From Prevotella sp. (GTDB taxonomy: Bacteria > Bacteroidota > Bacteroidia > Bacteroidales > Bacteroidaceae), in the NCBI GenBank assembly GCA_017619375.1, contig JAFZSL010000070.1, forward strand, positions 1 to 64,000: a DNA stretch of 64,000 nt, given 5' to 3'. Positions 42,269 to 51,498 of the stretch are shown piece after piece. The translations under genes and the position numbers were made by a program. Position 1 is the stretch's first letter; each line of letters starts with the position of its first letter. The notes under the pieces were generated by a model. It was not told the origin of the DNA. It worked only from the letters and a program-made list of their open reading frames with translations, and ran no database searches.

Positions 42269-43504
42269 TCAAGGTTTTTTCCTTAACTTGTTTCTGATGC
42301 TCCATACGATGGACCTGGGGAAAAGTAGGCGCAAGTCCTTGGCTGCCATGCGGAATGGCCCCGGATCATCGTCATCTTTGATGAACCGGATGTCGGCCTT
42401 GTGGAGCGAACGCTTGTATTGCCAATAGTTGATCGTGCCGAAATAGAGCATGTCCAGACAGGTCTTCTCGTTGGCGAAGGTTTGCACGGGGAAGTCGGAG
42501 ACAATGGAATCCTCAAGGTATTCAAGGTCCTTGGAATTGTCTTGCTTTCCCATCATGTGATGGATGAACACCCCCGGGAGGTTGAGGGCGCCTTTGGTGA
42601 CGGCGTAGCCACTGGCTCCGAATCGGACGTTGAGTTCATTGAAGTATACTTTCCCCCCGCTTTCATAAAGGTCGATGTCGAAGAGTCCTGTGAGTTGGGT
42701 CTTTTCCATGAATCGTTCCAGCACATCTGCGATGCCGGGGAGTTGGCTGATGGGGCGCACCCTTCCCGTAGCGGTCACCCCCTCTCTGTCACTGTCCATT
42801 TGTATGAAGGCTGGTATGATGCTGCTGTTCCCGAAAGAGACTCCCAACACGGCATACTCGTTGGTGATGTCATGGTACTCTTCCACGAGGATGTCTTTCT
42901 TGAACTTTTTGGCGATGGTTGCCAGTATCGTTTCCAACTGCTCTCGGTTGTCGCAGCGACAGAGGTATGGTTTAAGTGCTCCCGTGTAGCATTCCACGGG
43001 TTTGGTGAAGCATGGGAAGGTTATTCCCTCGGGGATGTGGTGCCCTCCCTCTTCGTAACGGCAAAGCCATCCTGCTGCCACGTTAGCACCGGCGACACGT
43101 GCCATTTCTTTCTGGTGCATCTTGTCCATGATGTGGAGTATGGCTCCTTGCTGATGGTTGACATGCGGGGTGATGAAGCATGGGCTGAGGGTGTCGATGT
43201 TCATGTCCACGACGGAGGCCGTCCAATCATCGGTGGGCAGGATGAAGATTTCTTGGCGCTTGCCGCGGTATCCCATGATGGTCTTCATCAACAGCTTTAC
43301 ATCGGGTTGATGTGCCACCTGGGTTTCCACGACATATTTGCTGTAAATGTCGACGGGTGTGTCGGTCATCCATTCCAACTGTGTCTGCACCACTACTACG
43401 TCGCAACCGGCCATGCCCGCTGCGCGCACCATTCCAAGCCGTGAGGCGTAGTTCTTGCCTATCACGATGGCCAAGGGCTTTGACGTTTCTGTTGTGAAGC
43501 TCAT
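42269..43504 (-). CDS. ATP-grasp ligase, paralogue A
   Basis: A 411-residue ATP-grasp protein started at the ATG complementary to 43502-43504, which shares a base with the stop of the GNAT gene (TAATG). It has a Rossmann-like N-terminus (PLAIVIGKNYASRLGMVRAAG), a lysine-bearing ATP loop (FPCFTKPVECYTG) and the metal-binding FNELNVRFGASGYA. It aligns along its whole length with the ATP-grasp protein at 44085-45281, down to ADIRFIKDDDDPGPF near the C-terminus. ATP-grasp enzymes form amide or thioester bonds from carboxylates with ATP. Here an amino-acid or peptide linkage on the glycan or its precursor is a reasonable inference; substrate unknown. Confidence 0.82.
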   Translation of the reverse strand: MSFTTETSKPLAIVIGKNYASRLGMVRAAGMAGCDVVVVQTQLEWMTDTPVDIYSKYVVETQVAHQPDVKLLMKTIMGYRGKRQEIFILPTDDWTASVVDMNIDTLSPCFITPHVNHQQGAILHIMDKMHQKEMARVAGANVAAGWLCRYEEGGHHIPEGITFPCFTKPVECYTGALKPYLCRCDNREQLETILATIAKKFKKDILVEEYHDITNEYAVLGVSFGNSSIIPAFIQMDSDREGVTATGRVRPISQLPGIADVLERFMEKTQLTGLFDIDLYESGGKVYFNELNVRFGASGYAVTKGALNLPGVFIHHMMGKQDNSKDLEYLEDSIVSDFPVQTFANEKTCLDMLYFGTINYWQYKRSLHKADIRFIKDDDDPGPFRMAAKDLRLLFPRSIVWSIRNKLRKKP

Positions 43505-44100
43505 TATCCGAAACGTTTGATTCTTCCTGGCTTGTACTTGATTTTCTCCTTCCATTTGTTGGAAGTGAACATCCACCAGCATTTCCATCTGCTAAAGGGA
43601 CACGCGTTGAGCCATTTTACCATCACGACGGAATAATGATCTGTAGGGAAGGTGATGAAGTCTACATATACCCATCCTTTTTTACGAAGTGCCCGTTGCA
43701 CAGTTGTGTTGTGTTCGGCGGTGTTCATTTCAATCAAGTTGATATGACTTTGACGGATGCTTTCCTCGCTGTAACGTAAAAGTTTTGAGTAAATCCCATT
43801 GCCTTGGTATTCTGGAAGCACACCGTTGAGCATCCAGTAGGCTATAGCCTGCCCCTGGGCATACCATTTATTGCTGGTGATGATTTTATAGGAACTGGTT
43901 CCCACCACTTTGTCGCCGTCCATAGCTACGAGGCATCGCCCTTGTTCTCCCACTAATTCTTTCATCTTTTCTCCAGACAGTGCCGGTGCTTTCATATGTA
44001 TGCCGTCTTCCCTGTTTTTTGCGTGAGCAGCCCACAGGACATCGTGAATCACGTCCCATGATACGCTGTCGGGCTTTTCCATCACTACAATCTTATCCAT
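43504..44100 (-). CDS. GNAT-family N-acyltransferase between ATP-grasp genes
   Basis: A 198-residue protein with a GNAT fold. The acetyl-CoA-binding motif region is LPEYQGNGIYSKLLRYSEES (about 102-121), preceded by the strand AIAYWMLNGV. The C-terminal 40 residues are basic and Trp-rich, unlike usual GNATs, and could bind membrane or glycan. It overlaps the upstream ATP-grasp gene by 16 bases and the downstream one by 1, so the three are a tightly co-translated set. N-acylation of an amine on the glycan precursor is a reasonable guess. Confidence 0.8.
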   Translation of the reverse strand: MDKIVVMEKPDSVSWDVIHDVLWAAHAKNREDGIHMKAPALSGEKMKELVGEQGRCLVAMDGDKVVGTSSYKIITSNKWYAQGQAIAYWMLNGVLPEYQGNGIYSKLLRYSEESIRQSHINLIEMNTAEHNTTVQRALRKKGWVYVDFITFPTDHYSVVMVKWLNACPFSRWKCWWMFTSNKWKEKIKYKPGRIKRFG

Positions 44101-45281
44101 GACAGCAGTTGTTTGATGTTCCGTCTTAGTAGCATCATCCTTTGTCGGCGGTGGAACACCTTTGAAGGTTCTGGGTCATCATCGTTGTCAAGGAAACGAA
44201 TGTCTGCAGTATTCAAAAGGCGGAGATATTCGCTGGTTGGCGTGAAGCCATCCGACCAATGTTCGGTACATGTACGCTCATTGGCGAAAATGGAGGTGCT
44301 GTTGATTTTTTTCTTCATACCATCCGTGTCTTCTCCGCGCAACGTCTTCACCAACATTCCGGGCAAGTTTACACCCATTTGCTGAATGGCGGTGGCAGAG
44401 CCTCCTATTCTCAAATTGAGTTCGTCGAAATAGTATTTGCCGCCGCTAAGGAAGAAATCTATGTCGAAGAGTCCTACAAGCCCTACCTCGCGAACAAAAC
44501 AGGATAATTTCTCTATGAATGGTTGGAGTGCCCCGACGGGACCGATGCTCCCTTGCATGGCTACTCCTTTGTCACTCCCTTCTGTCATTTTCAACATCTC
44601 TATCACACCGGGAATCACGACCTCGTTTCCATCAGAAAAGCCAACGATGGCATACTCTGTGTCAATTTCTTTGTAGTCTTCGCACATAATGGTCAAGTTA
44701 GGCAGACTTTCGGCTATTCGGCCAAGGGCTTGACACAACTCTTGCTCGTTGTCACATCGATGAAGCGTGCTTTTGTAACCGGGTGTGTAAGCACGGGTTT
44801 TTGTGAAGCACGGGTATCTGATGCCGGTAGGTAATTCGTAGCTCCCTTCCTGAATCTTGATGTTTGTTGATGGGACTACATCTATCCCCAGATGACAGGC
44901 AAGAGCTTTCTGGCGCTCCTTGTTCATCCATTCCACCAATGCTCCTTGGCGATGTCCGATGTTGGGGATATGGAAATGGGGGTTCAACAAGTCATGATGG
45001 CGGTCGATGGTGGCCACGGCAAAATCGCAGTTTGGGATGAGGATGGCTTTCCCGTCACCGCCAACGCAACGTTTCAACAACATTTGGACTAATGCCTCGC
45101 CTCCATTGCGTTGGGGGAACCTGATGGTGTCGTCTATGTACTTGCTGTAGGTGTCGACGGGGCGTTTGCTGGCGTTTTCCAGTGCCACCACCACCACCTC
45201 ACATCCAATTTGCGCCACGGCTCGTATAATGCCGATTCTCGATGTGTAACCTATGCCGACGATGACAACGCGCTGCCTCAT
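44085..45281 (-). CDS. ATP-grasp ligase, paralogue B
   Basis: A 398-residue ATP-grasp protein with VVIVGIGYTSRIGIIRAVAQ at the start, IRYPCFTKTRAYTPGYKS in the ATP loop and the metal site YYFDELNLRIGGSATAIQ. It is a clear full-length paralogue of the protein at 42269-43504, sharing VDTYSKY, RHRQGA-like and ADIRFLDNDDDPEPSK segments. Having two such paralogues around one GNAT suggests two successive ligation steps or two related acceptors. Its stop overlaps the GNAT start and its start overlaps the flippase stop by 4 bases. Confidence 0.82.
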   Translation of the reverse strand: MRQRVVIVGIGYTSRIGIIRAVAQIGCEVVVVALENASKRPVDTYSKYIDDTIRFPQRNGGEALVQMLLKRCVGGDGKAILIPNCDFAVATIDRHHDLLNPHFHIPNIGHRQGALVEWMNKERQKALACHLGIDVVPSTNIKIQEGSYELPTGIRYPCFTKTRAYTPGYKSTLHRCDNEQELCQALGRIAESLPNLTIMCEDYKEIDTEYAIVGFSDGNEVVIPGVIEMLKMTEGSDKGVAMQGSIGPVGALQPFIEKLSCFVREVGLVGLFDIDFFLSGGKYYFDELNLRIGGSATAIQQMGVNLPGMLVKTLRGEDTDGMKKKINSTSIFANERTCTEHWSDGFTPTSEYLRLLNTADIRFLDNDDDPEPSKVFHRRQRMMLLRRNIKQLLSWIRL

Positions 45282-46855
45282 GAGTTTGTCCTTTTATTTC
45301 TCTGCATCCATTTTGAAGCCCTTACTTTTTCAAAAAGGTATTGGCAGACATCTGTCTTTTGGTAAATGAGCAAGAAGGTGACCGGCACGCTGACGAGGCA
45401 GATGATGGCATGTAGCACGAAGTCGACGATGGGGAGGCCTGTAGCCACCACCCTGCATATGAGGAAGTCGGCAATTTCCACCACGGCCAGGATGAGGATG
45501 AAGGTGAGATTTTTCTTGTAATAGTAAGAAGCAGGTTTGTATCCTTGGAAGCTGTATTTGTGGATGATGACGGGGTCGATCATGAAATTGGCGAGGATGT
45601 CTGCGGTTATCGTGCCGATGATTACACCGCAGATGCCAATATAATGACATAAGATGACGGAAACAACAATGTTGATGGCAATGCCTATCAAGGGACGGTA
45701 CCATGCTTGCCGGAAGGCTCCTGAAATGTTCCGCACTTGCCCAAGGTTGATTTTCAGACCGACAAAAAGGCTTTCAATGCCTATCAAGATGGGGAGAGGT
45801 TGTGGAACGACGTATTTATCGCCCACCCATAGGTGGATGAACTCGTTGGAACAGACGGCGATGCCCACGCAGGCAGTACCTTTGAGAAGGATGGTGATGA
45901 AGTTCATCAATTCAAAGATGAAATAGTTCTTCGCTATGCTTTCCTTGGCGTATGCGTTTCCCATACTCTCCTTTACGCCACTATGGAATTTTTGGACAAA
46001 CTGGTTGATGGTCAAGTATATGAGATAGTAGTTGGAGTATAATCCAACATATTCAATACCTTTTATGGAACTCAGAACCAAGTTGTCAGTGGCCTTGAGA
46101 ACAACGCCGCTCACCTTGAACACAAAGAGTGCGCCGCAGTCTTTAAATATGCTTGTTTGCTCCTTGCTTGACATGCTTTCTTCTTCTTTCTTGAAAGCCC
46201 AAGGGTACATTTTAGTGGAGATGTAAGCGTTTGTCAATGTCTGTAAGATGCCCATGATGACAACAGTGCTGACATATAGCATGAAGTTTTGAGTGAACAC
46301 CAGGATGGCAATCTGTATACCGATGGTGATGAAGTCGTAGATGGTGCCCACCACATTGAGGATGTATCTTTTTTGGTCTGTCTTGATGACTATGGTTCGG
46401 TATGCGGAGAACAAATATGAGCTCACGCTTTGCAGGACGTAGAGGAGGAAGATGACGGGAGCGTTGATGTTTAGAACTTCCAATTTGTCGTAGTCCTTTA
46501 TGATGAAGCGGAGGAACGGCGTCATCAACAAACCCAGGAATAGGAAGCTGAGACCTATCACGATGTAGGCACGTCTGAAGAATTTCACCAGAATCCTGAC
46601 GCGCTTCTCGTCACGGTCCGCCATCGGCTTGTAGAGCTTGAAGAGTATGGCAGAACCTATGCCCAATTCAGAGAGGGAGAGCAGGGAAAGGATGTTGTTG
46701 AACAAACTTCCAATACCCAGGTAGGAAACTCCCAGCACTTGGATGAACACCGTGCGGGAGACGAAGCGCAACAAGGTGAGGGTGAGTTGGCTAAACAAGC
46801 CAGTCCCCATGTTGAGCATGGAATTCTTCGTCCTGGAATATTGCTTTACCTCCAT
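45278..46855 (-). CDS. Wzx-like oligosaccharide flippase
   Basis: A 525-residue protein of the MATE/MOP flippase superfamily with about 14 hydrophobic segments. The N-terminal VFIQVLGVSYLGIGSLFNNILSLLSLSELGIGSAI is the usual Wzx entry region (read here as VLGVSYLGIGSLFNN followed by ELGIGSAILFKLY). It moves lipid-linked repeat units from the cytoplasmic to the periplasmic face of the inner membrane for the Wzy-like polymerase. Its stop overlaps the ATP-grasp B start by 4 bases (ATGA). Confidence 0.88.
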   Translation of the reverse strand: MEVKQYSRTKNSMLNMGTGLFSQLTLTLLRFVSRTVFIQVLGVSYLGIGSLFNNILSLLSLSELGIGSAILFKLYKPMADRDEKRVRILVKFFRRAYIVIGLSFLFLGLLMTPFLRFIIKDYDKLEVLNINAPVIFLLYVLQSVSSYLFSAYRTIVIKTDQKRYILNVVGTIYDFITIGIQIAILVFTQNFMLYVSTVVIMGILQTLTNAYISTKMYPWAFKKEEESMSSKEQTSIFKDCGALFVFKVSGVVLKATDNLVLSSIKGIEYVGLYSNYYLIYLTINQFVQKFHSGVKESMGNAYAKESIAKNYFIFELMNFITILLKGTACVGIAVCSNEFIHLWVGDKYVVPQPLPILIGIESLFVGLKINLGQVRNISGAFRQAWYRPLIGIAINIVVSVILCHYIGICGVIIGTITADILANFMIDPVIIHKYSFQGYKPASYYYKKNLTFILILAVVEIADFLICRVVATGLPIVDFVLHAIICLVSVPVTFLLIYQKTDVCQYLFEKVRASKWMQRNKRTNS

Positions 46856-46917
46856 GGAAGTATGGGATGCTTTGGGTGGTTATAGGTGATGATGGGAGAT
46901 TATGGGAAGAGTTGGTG
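46856..46917. repeat. Degenerate CCCAT-rich spacer
   Basis: The 62-bp spacer between the flippase and the next ATP-grasp gene is built of degenerate 6-8 base units (minus strand TCCCATAATCTCCCATCATC). It has no gene or promoter match and resembles the other junction repeats. Confidence 0.5.
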
Positions 46918-48084
46918 TCAGCCTTTTATGCGTGCGCTCTTTCCCCTTTTGTCGGCAAAAGTAATGGTGGGGAATGCTTGGCAGCTGACTTTCCTTTGTT
47001 TGATCAAAGGCAGGAGTTCGTCCAAGTCTTCCTTGCTGAATGCAGGCCCCACTGTCATTTGGAAACCGTTGACGGCGGGGCTTTGGTTGAGTTCTATGAC
47101 CACTGGTATGCCGTCGGGCGTGACGGAAAAGTCCCATCCAACGTAGTTCAGGTCGGCCAGTTTGCTGTGTAGATGGATGGCTGTCGCTTTGAGACGTTCG
47201 AAACAAGGCACTTTCTCCAAAGCGTGATTGAAGGGATGTTGCTCAAGAGAATGGTATTTCACCATCTTCCGCTTGATGGTGCCATCCGGCATCACGCCAA
47301 CGAAATTTCCACCGGCCGAAGCGTTGTCCACCACCGAGCCTTTCTCACCGAAACGTAAAATGGAGAACAAGTATTTGATTTCCCCGTTGGGTCTGCGGTA
47401 GGTGCATATGCGCACGGTGTTCAGCGACGATTCGTTGAGGCTGGCAAGGTCGGGATGCTGGATGACACATTCCTCGAAGGAGAAGTCCTTGCGGTATTGG
47501 GCAAACAATTGCCTGACCTTTTCTTCGCTCCTTTCATTCCGTGAAAGTTTGATGACACCTTTTCCCCATGTGGTGTTGAGGGTGGGTTTGACGATGAGGT
47601 CTTTGTCATAAGCCATGACCAAGCGGACGGCCTCGTCGGGGCTGATGCAGTCGTCGTTGCCATCGTAGAAAACGCCGTTCATATTGTATGTCACTTGTTC
47701 GGCCATGGTGAAAGCCACTTTTTTCCGTGGATTGCCGTTTCCGAGCAATTTCCTGAACATGTTCTTGTCCACATTTTTCCCGTCGCCATTGAGGAATGGT
47801 ACCAGGTAATGTCTGAAAAAGGTGTTGGATATGTACAAGTCGGATTTCACCCCAGAAAGCCTTGAGTTGTACTCGGCCTCCACCATGGAGAATTTGAACC
47901 CATGCCTTGCGTAATAGGGGTTGACTTGTTTCAAATAGGGCTTGTAATCGAATTCTGGGTCCATGACGTGGTTGACGAACTCTTCCAACCGCCCTTGGCG
48001 AAGCAATATTTTACCTTCCCAGAACAGACAAGTCTCGGCCGCTTTCTCAAGTATTCTTAGAACGAGGGAGGAAAACGAACTCAT
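46918..48084 (-). CDS. Sugar-transfer-associated ATP-grasp protein
   Basis: A 388-residue protein matching the sugar-transfer-associated ATP-grasp family. It has IVKPTLNTTWGKGVIKLSR (ATP loop, about 165-183), FEECVIQHPDLASLNESSLNTVRICTYR and the metal-binding region VIELNQSPAVNGFQ near the end. These proteins are found in polysaccharide loci and are thought to ligate an amino compound onto a sugar. It is unrelated in close sequence to the two ATP-grasp paralogues downstream, making three ATP-grasp proteins in this locus. A structured terminator-like element (48103-48189) lies just upstream. Confidence 0.85.
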   Translation of the reverse strand: MSSFSSLVLRILEKAAETCLFWEGKILLRQGRLEEFVNHVMDPEFDYKPYLKQVNPYYARHGFKFSMVEAEYNSRLSGVKSDLYISNTFFRHYLVPFLNGDGKNVDKNMFRKLLGNGNPRKKVAFTMAEQVTYNMNGVFYDGNDDCISPDEAVRLVMAYDKDLIVKPTLNTTWGKGVIKLSRNERSEEKVRQLFAQYRKDFSFEECVIQHPDLASLNESSLNTVRICTYRRPNGEIKYLFSILRFGEKGSVVDNASAGGNFVGVMPDGTIKRKMVKYHSLEQHPFNHALEKVPCFERLKATAIHLHSKLADLNYVGWDFSVTPDGIPVVIELNQSPAVNGFQMTVGPAFSKEDLDELLPLIKQRKVSCQAFPTITFADKRGKSARIKG

Positions 48085-48102
48085 ATGTATGTCGGTATAA
48101 AG

Positions 48103-48189
48103 AAAAAAACGGGGACAGATGCCACTTGGCAGCTGCCTCCCGCGTAGATGCGTTCACATCGTGATGCCTCCATGCGACATCTTCCCCGT
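48103..48189 (-). terminator. Structured terminator-like element after fcl
   Basis: In the 121-bp spacer between fcl and the ATP-grasp gene, ACGGGGA plus AGATG (48109-48121, one bulged C) pairs with CATCTTCCCCGT (48178-48189). The 56 bases between hold further stems (a GGCAGCTGCC palindrome and GATGC/GCATC pairs). On the minus strand the outer stem is followed by seven T residues (48109-48103). It may be an intrinsic terminator, an attenuator, or the 3' end of a small RNA. Confidence 0.5.
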
Positions 48190-48205
48190 GAGAAATGTCA
48201 TGGGG

Positions 48206-49294
48206 TCAGTGGTTTTGGTCGTTGATGTACCATTGGCGCAAGCGGCGAACCCCTTCGTCGATTTCCACCTTGTGATGCCACCCCAGGCGATGTATCTTGC
48301 TGACATCGGTAAGTTTGCGTGGTGTGCCATCAGGCTTCGTAGCGTCCCAGCGCAGTTCTCCCTTGAATCCTGTGGCTTCCACCACTTTGTTGGCCAACTC
48401 GCGAATGGTCAGTTCCTTGCCGGAACCTATGTTGATGTGACAATTGCGAATCTCTGTCGATAGAGGGTCGTAAGTGTCGGAAAAATTGACATTGAGCAAC
48501 ACGTATGCGCTGGCATCGGCCATGTCCTCGCTCCATAGGAATTCGCGAAGGGGGGAGCCGGTGCCCCAAAGTGTGACGGCTTCGGGAGTGATGCCGTATT
48601 TTCCCAGGATGGCCAGCACGTTGTCCTTCGAGCAACTGCCGTCCACGCCCTCCACGGGGCGTTGGTCAAGGTCTTTCCTCACTGCGGCCCAGTCGCCTTC
48701 GTTGAGGCATTTGGCAAGGTGGACCTTGCGAATCATGGCCGGTAGCACATGGCTTCTTTCCAAGTGGAAATTGTCGTTGGGACCGTACAGGTTGGTGGGC
48801 ATGACGGCCACATAGTTGCAGCCATATTGGATGGCGAAACTCTCGCACATCTTCAATCCGGCGATTTTCGCTATGGCGTATGGCTCGTTGGTGTATTCCA
48901 ACTCAGAGGTGAGCAATGCCTCTTCGCTGATGGGCTGCGGGGCCATGCGTGGATAGATGCAGGTGGAGCCAAGGAAGAGCAGTTTGGCAACATCATGCCG
49001 GAAACTCTCACCGATGACATTTTGCTGTATCTGTAGGTTTTGGTAGATGAAGTCGGCGCGGTATTTCAGGTTGGCCATGATGCCTCCTACGTGAGCGGCA
49101 GCCAGTACGACGGCGTCGGGGCGCTCTTCGTCAAAGAAATGCTTCACTGCCGTTGCGTCAAGCAGGTCGAGTTCCTTGTGGGTCCTGCCCACCAGGTTGG
49201 TGTAACCGCGGGAGAGGAGGTTGGACCAGATGGCGGAACCCACGAGTCCCCGGTGTCCTGCCACATAGATTTTGGAATTCTTCCCAAGTGCCAT
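48206..49294 (-). CDS. fcl: GDP-L-fucose synthase
   Basis: A 362-residue short-chain dehydrogenase-type epimerase/reductase. The NADP-binding GHRGLVG motif is at about 13-19, with a catalytic Ser in FLGSTCIYP and the YAIAK tyrosine-lysine pair. It converts GDP-4-keto-6-deoxymannose to GDP-L-fucose. The upstream gmd gene is 15 bases away, and manC overlaps that, so manC-gmd-fcl forms a complete GDP-fucose cassette; the fucosyltransferase at 55655-56566 is the likely user. Confidence 0.95.
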   Translation of the reverse strand: MALGKNSKIYVAGHRGLVGSAIWSNLLSRGYTNLVGRTHKELDLLDATAVKHFFDEERPDAVVLAAAHVGGIMANLKYRADFIYQNLQIQQNVIGESFRHDVAKLLFLGSTCIYPRMAPQPISEEALLTSELEYTNEPYAIAKIAGLKMCESFAIQYGCNYVAVMPTNLYGPNDNFHLERSHVLPAMIRKVHLAKCLNEGDWAAVRKDLDQRPVEGVDGSCSKDNVLAILGKYGITPEAVTLWGTGSPLREFLWSEDMADASAYVLLNVNFSDTYDPLSTEIRNCHINIGSGKELTIRELANKVVEATGFKGELRWDATKPDGTPRKLTDVSKIHRLGWHHKVEIDEGVRRLRQWYINDQNH

Positions 49295-49309
49295 GTCTAC
49301 GATTCCTTT

Positions 49310-50380
49310 TTATTTCTTGTATAATTTTTTCACAAAATCCATGTCGTGCTCGATCATGATTCTCACCAATTCGGGGAAAGGTGTCTTGCAGGGGTTCCAA
49401 CCAAGTTGCTGGCGTGCTTTCGACGGGTCGCCCAACAACTGGTCCACTTCTGCCGGACGGAAATATTTGGGGTCGACTTCCACGATGACACGTCCCGTAG
49501 CGGTGTCGATGCCTTTTTCCTCCACGCCTTCGCCTTCCCAGGCCAGATGTATGCCCACTGCCTCGAAGGCGAGTGTGGCAAACTCCCTTACGGTGTGGTA
49601 TTCACCGGTGGCGATGACGAAATCATCGGGCTCGGGCTGTTGCAGGATGAGCCACATGCACTCCACATAGTCACGAGCGTAACCCCAGTCGCGCAGTGAG
49701 TTGAGGTTGCCCAGGTATAGCTTGTCTTGATATCCTTGAGCGATGCGTGCGGCAGCCAGTGTGATTTTTCTGGTGACGAAGTTTTCGCCCCTCCGCTCGC
49801 TCTCATGGTTGAAAAGGATGCCGTTGCAACAGTACATGCCGTAACTCTCGCGGTAGTTCTTCATGATCCAGTAGCCATAGAGTTTCGCCACGGCATAGGG
49901 AGACCGTGGGTAGAATGGCGTCGTCTCCTTTTGGGGCACTTCCTGCACTTTTCCATATAGTTCGGAAGTTGATGCCTGATAGATGCGGCATTCCTTCTCC
50001 AGTCCACAGATGCGTACGGCTTCAAGGAGCCGCAGTACACCGACGGCATCGGTATCGGCGGTGTATTCCGGCACGTCGAAGGATACTTTGACATGGCTCT
50101 GGGCTGCGAGATTGTATATTTCCGTGGGCTTTACCTCGCCAATGATGCGTATGAGTGATGATGAGTCGGTCATGTCGGCCCAGTGCAATTCCACCAGGCG
50201 TTGCTTCTTCATGTCCCTCACCCATTCGTCGAGATAGAGGTGCTCAATCCTTCCTGTGTTGAACGAAGAGGAACGGCGGAGCAGTCCGTGCACCTCGTAG
50301 CCTTTTTCAATGAGGAATTCGGCCAGGTATGAACCGTCCTGTCCTGTGATGCCTGTGATGAGTGCGGTCTTTCTTGTCAT
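49310..50380 (-). CDS. gmd: GDP-mannose 4,6-dehydratase
   Basis: A 356-residue extended SDR enzyme. The nucleotide-binding motif is [14 protein letters not shown] near the N-terminus; [14 protein letters not shown] and the YAVAK active-site pair follow, as does the [15 protein letters not shown] substrate region typical of Gmd. It makes GDP-4-keto-6-deoxymannose from GDP-mannose. The start overlaps the manC stop by 4 bases. Confidence 0.97.
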   Translation of the reverse strand: MTRKTALITGITGQDGSYLAEFLIEKGYEVHGLLRRSSSFNTGRIEHLYLDEWVRDMKKQRLVELHWADMTDSSSLIRIIGEVKPTEIYNLAAQSHVKVSFDVPEYTADTDAVGVLRLLEAVRICGLEKECRIYQASTSELYGKVQEVPQKETTPFYPRSPYAVAKLYGYWIMKNYRESYGMYCCNGILFNHESERRGENFVTRKITLAAARIAQGYQDKLYLGNLNSLRDWGYARDYVECMWLILQQPEPDDFVIATGEYHTVREFATLAFEAVGIHLAWEGEGVEEKGIDTATGRVIVEVDPKYFRPAEVDQLLGDPSKARQQLGWNPCKTPFPELVRIMIEHDMDFVKKLYKK

Positions 50381-51441
50381 GGCTTTTCTGTGAATTTTTT
50401 GATTTTTTGCTCTTCGCTGAGTTTGCAGATGAGCAATGTGTTGTCTTTCTCGGCAATGATGTATCCGTCAAGGCCTTGCACCACCACTTTGCGTTCTTCA
50501 GTGGTGTGGATGATGCAATTGTGAGTGTCGAAAAGCGAGATGTCGTTGCCAATCTTGCAGTTGCCATAGATGTCCTTGGCTGTCTGAGCCATCAAGGACC
50601 CCCATGTGCCAAGGTCGCTCCATCCGAAGTCGGCAGGGCAGACGAAAATCTCCGAGGCTTTCTCCATGATGGCATAGTCGACGGAGATGCTTTCGCATTC
50701 CGGGTAATGCTTGTCAATCATGGGTTGCTCTTCCTCCGTTCCGTATATCGGAAGCATGTTCTCGAAGAGTTTGGCCATTGCTGGCTTGTACACACGGAAT
50801 GCATTGACGATGGTGTTGACACTCCAGATGAAAATGCCCGCGTTCCAGAAGTAACTCTTGTTGCGGATGTATTTCTCTGCAGTTGCGGCATCAGGCTTCT
50901 CACGGAAAGAGTCCACGCGGAATATTTCCTTGTTGCGTGCAGAACTGGTGGTGAGGTCGGCTTGTATGTATCCATATCCGGTTTCCGGGCGGGTGGGCTT
51001 CATCCCGAGTACGATGATGGAGTCGGTCTCTCCGGTGAATTTCATGCATGATGTGACGACCCTTCTGAATTCGCTGGTGTTGGTCACCACATGGTCGCTT
51101 GGAGTCACCACGACGTTTGCTTTCGGGTCTTCTTTCTTGATTCTCCAACTGACGTAGGCGATGCATGGCGCGGTGTTGCGTCGGCATGGCTCCAGCAGGA
51201 TGTTGCGCACGGGCACTTCCGGCAGTTGTTCATGCACGATGTCGGCGTATCTCGCGTTGGTGACAATCCATATGTTGGATGGTTCACATACACCCTCGAA
51301 GCGGTCGTAGGTAAGTTGGAGCAATGTGCGCCCCACACCAAGCACGTCGATGAACTGCTTGGGCCTTTCTTCGGTACTCATGGGCCAGAAGCGGCTGCCT
51401 ATGCCGCCAGCCATGATGACAAGGTGGTTTCTTGATGCCAT
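50377..51441 (-). CDS. manC: Mannose-1-phosphate guanylyltransferase
   Basis: A 354-residue nucleotidyltransferase with the pyrophosphorylase signature [21 protein letters not shown] (given here by its core [11 protein letters not shown]) and VTPSDHVV. It makes GDP-mannose from GTP and mannose-1-phosphate. The length shows it lacks the fused phosphomannose isomerase domain, so ManA must be elsewhere. It is the first gene of the GDP-fucose cassette. Confidence 0.92.
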   Translation of the reverse strand: MASRNHLVIMAGGIGSRFWPMSTEERPKQFIDVLGVGRTLLQLTYDRFEGVCEPSNIWIVTNARYADIVHEQLPEVPVRNILLEPCRRNTAPCIAYVSWRIKKEDPKANVVVTPSDHVVTNTSEFRRVVTSCMKFTGETDSIIVLGMKPTRPETGYGYIQADLTTSSARNKEIFRVDSFREKPDAATAEKYIRNKSYFWNAGIFIWSVNTIVNAFRVYKPAMAKLFENMLPIYGTEEEQPMIDKHYPECESISVDYAIMEKASEIFVCPADFGWSDLGTWGSLMAQTAKDIYGNCKIGNDISLFDTHNCIIHTTEERKVVVQGLDGYIIAEKDNTLLICKLSEEQKIKKFTEKP

Positions 51442-51498
51442 GGTTCAATCTTTTAGATGGGATGATAATTGCTGGACGTCATGTTAGCAGAAGTGTGG

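Noticed and set aside
41087-42286. 399-codon plus-strand frame antisense to glf
   Set aside because: glf is unmistakable on the other strand; the antisense frame has no motif and arises from codon structure.
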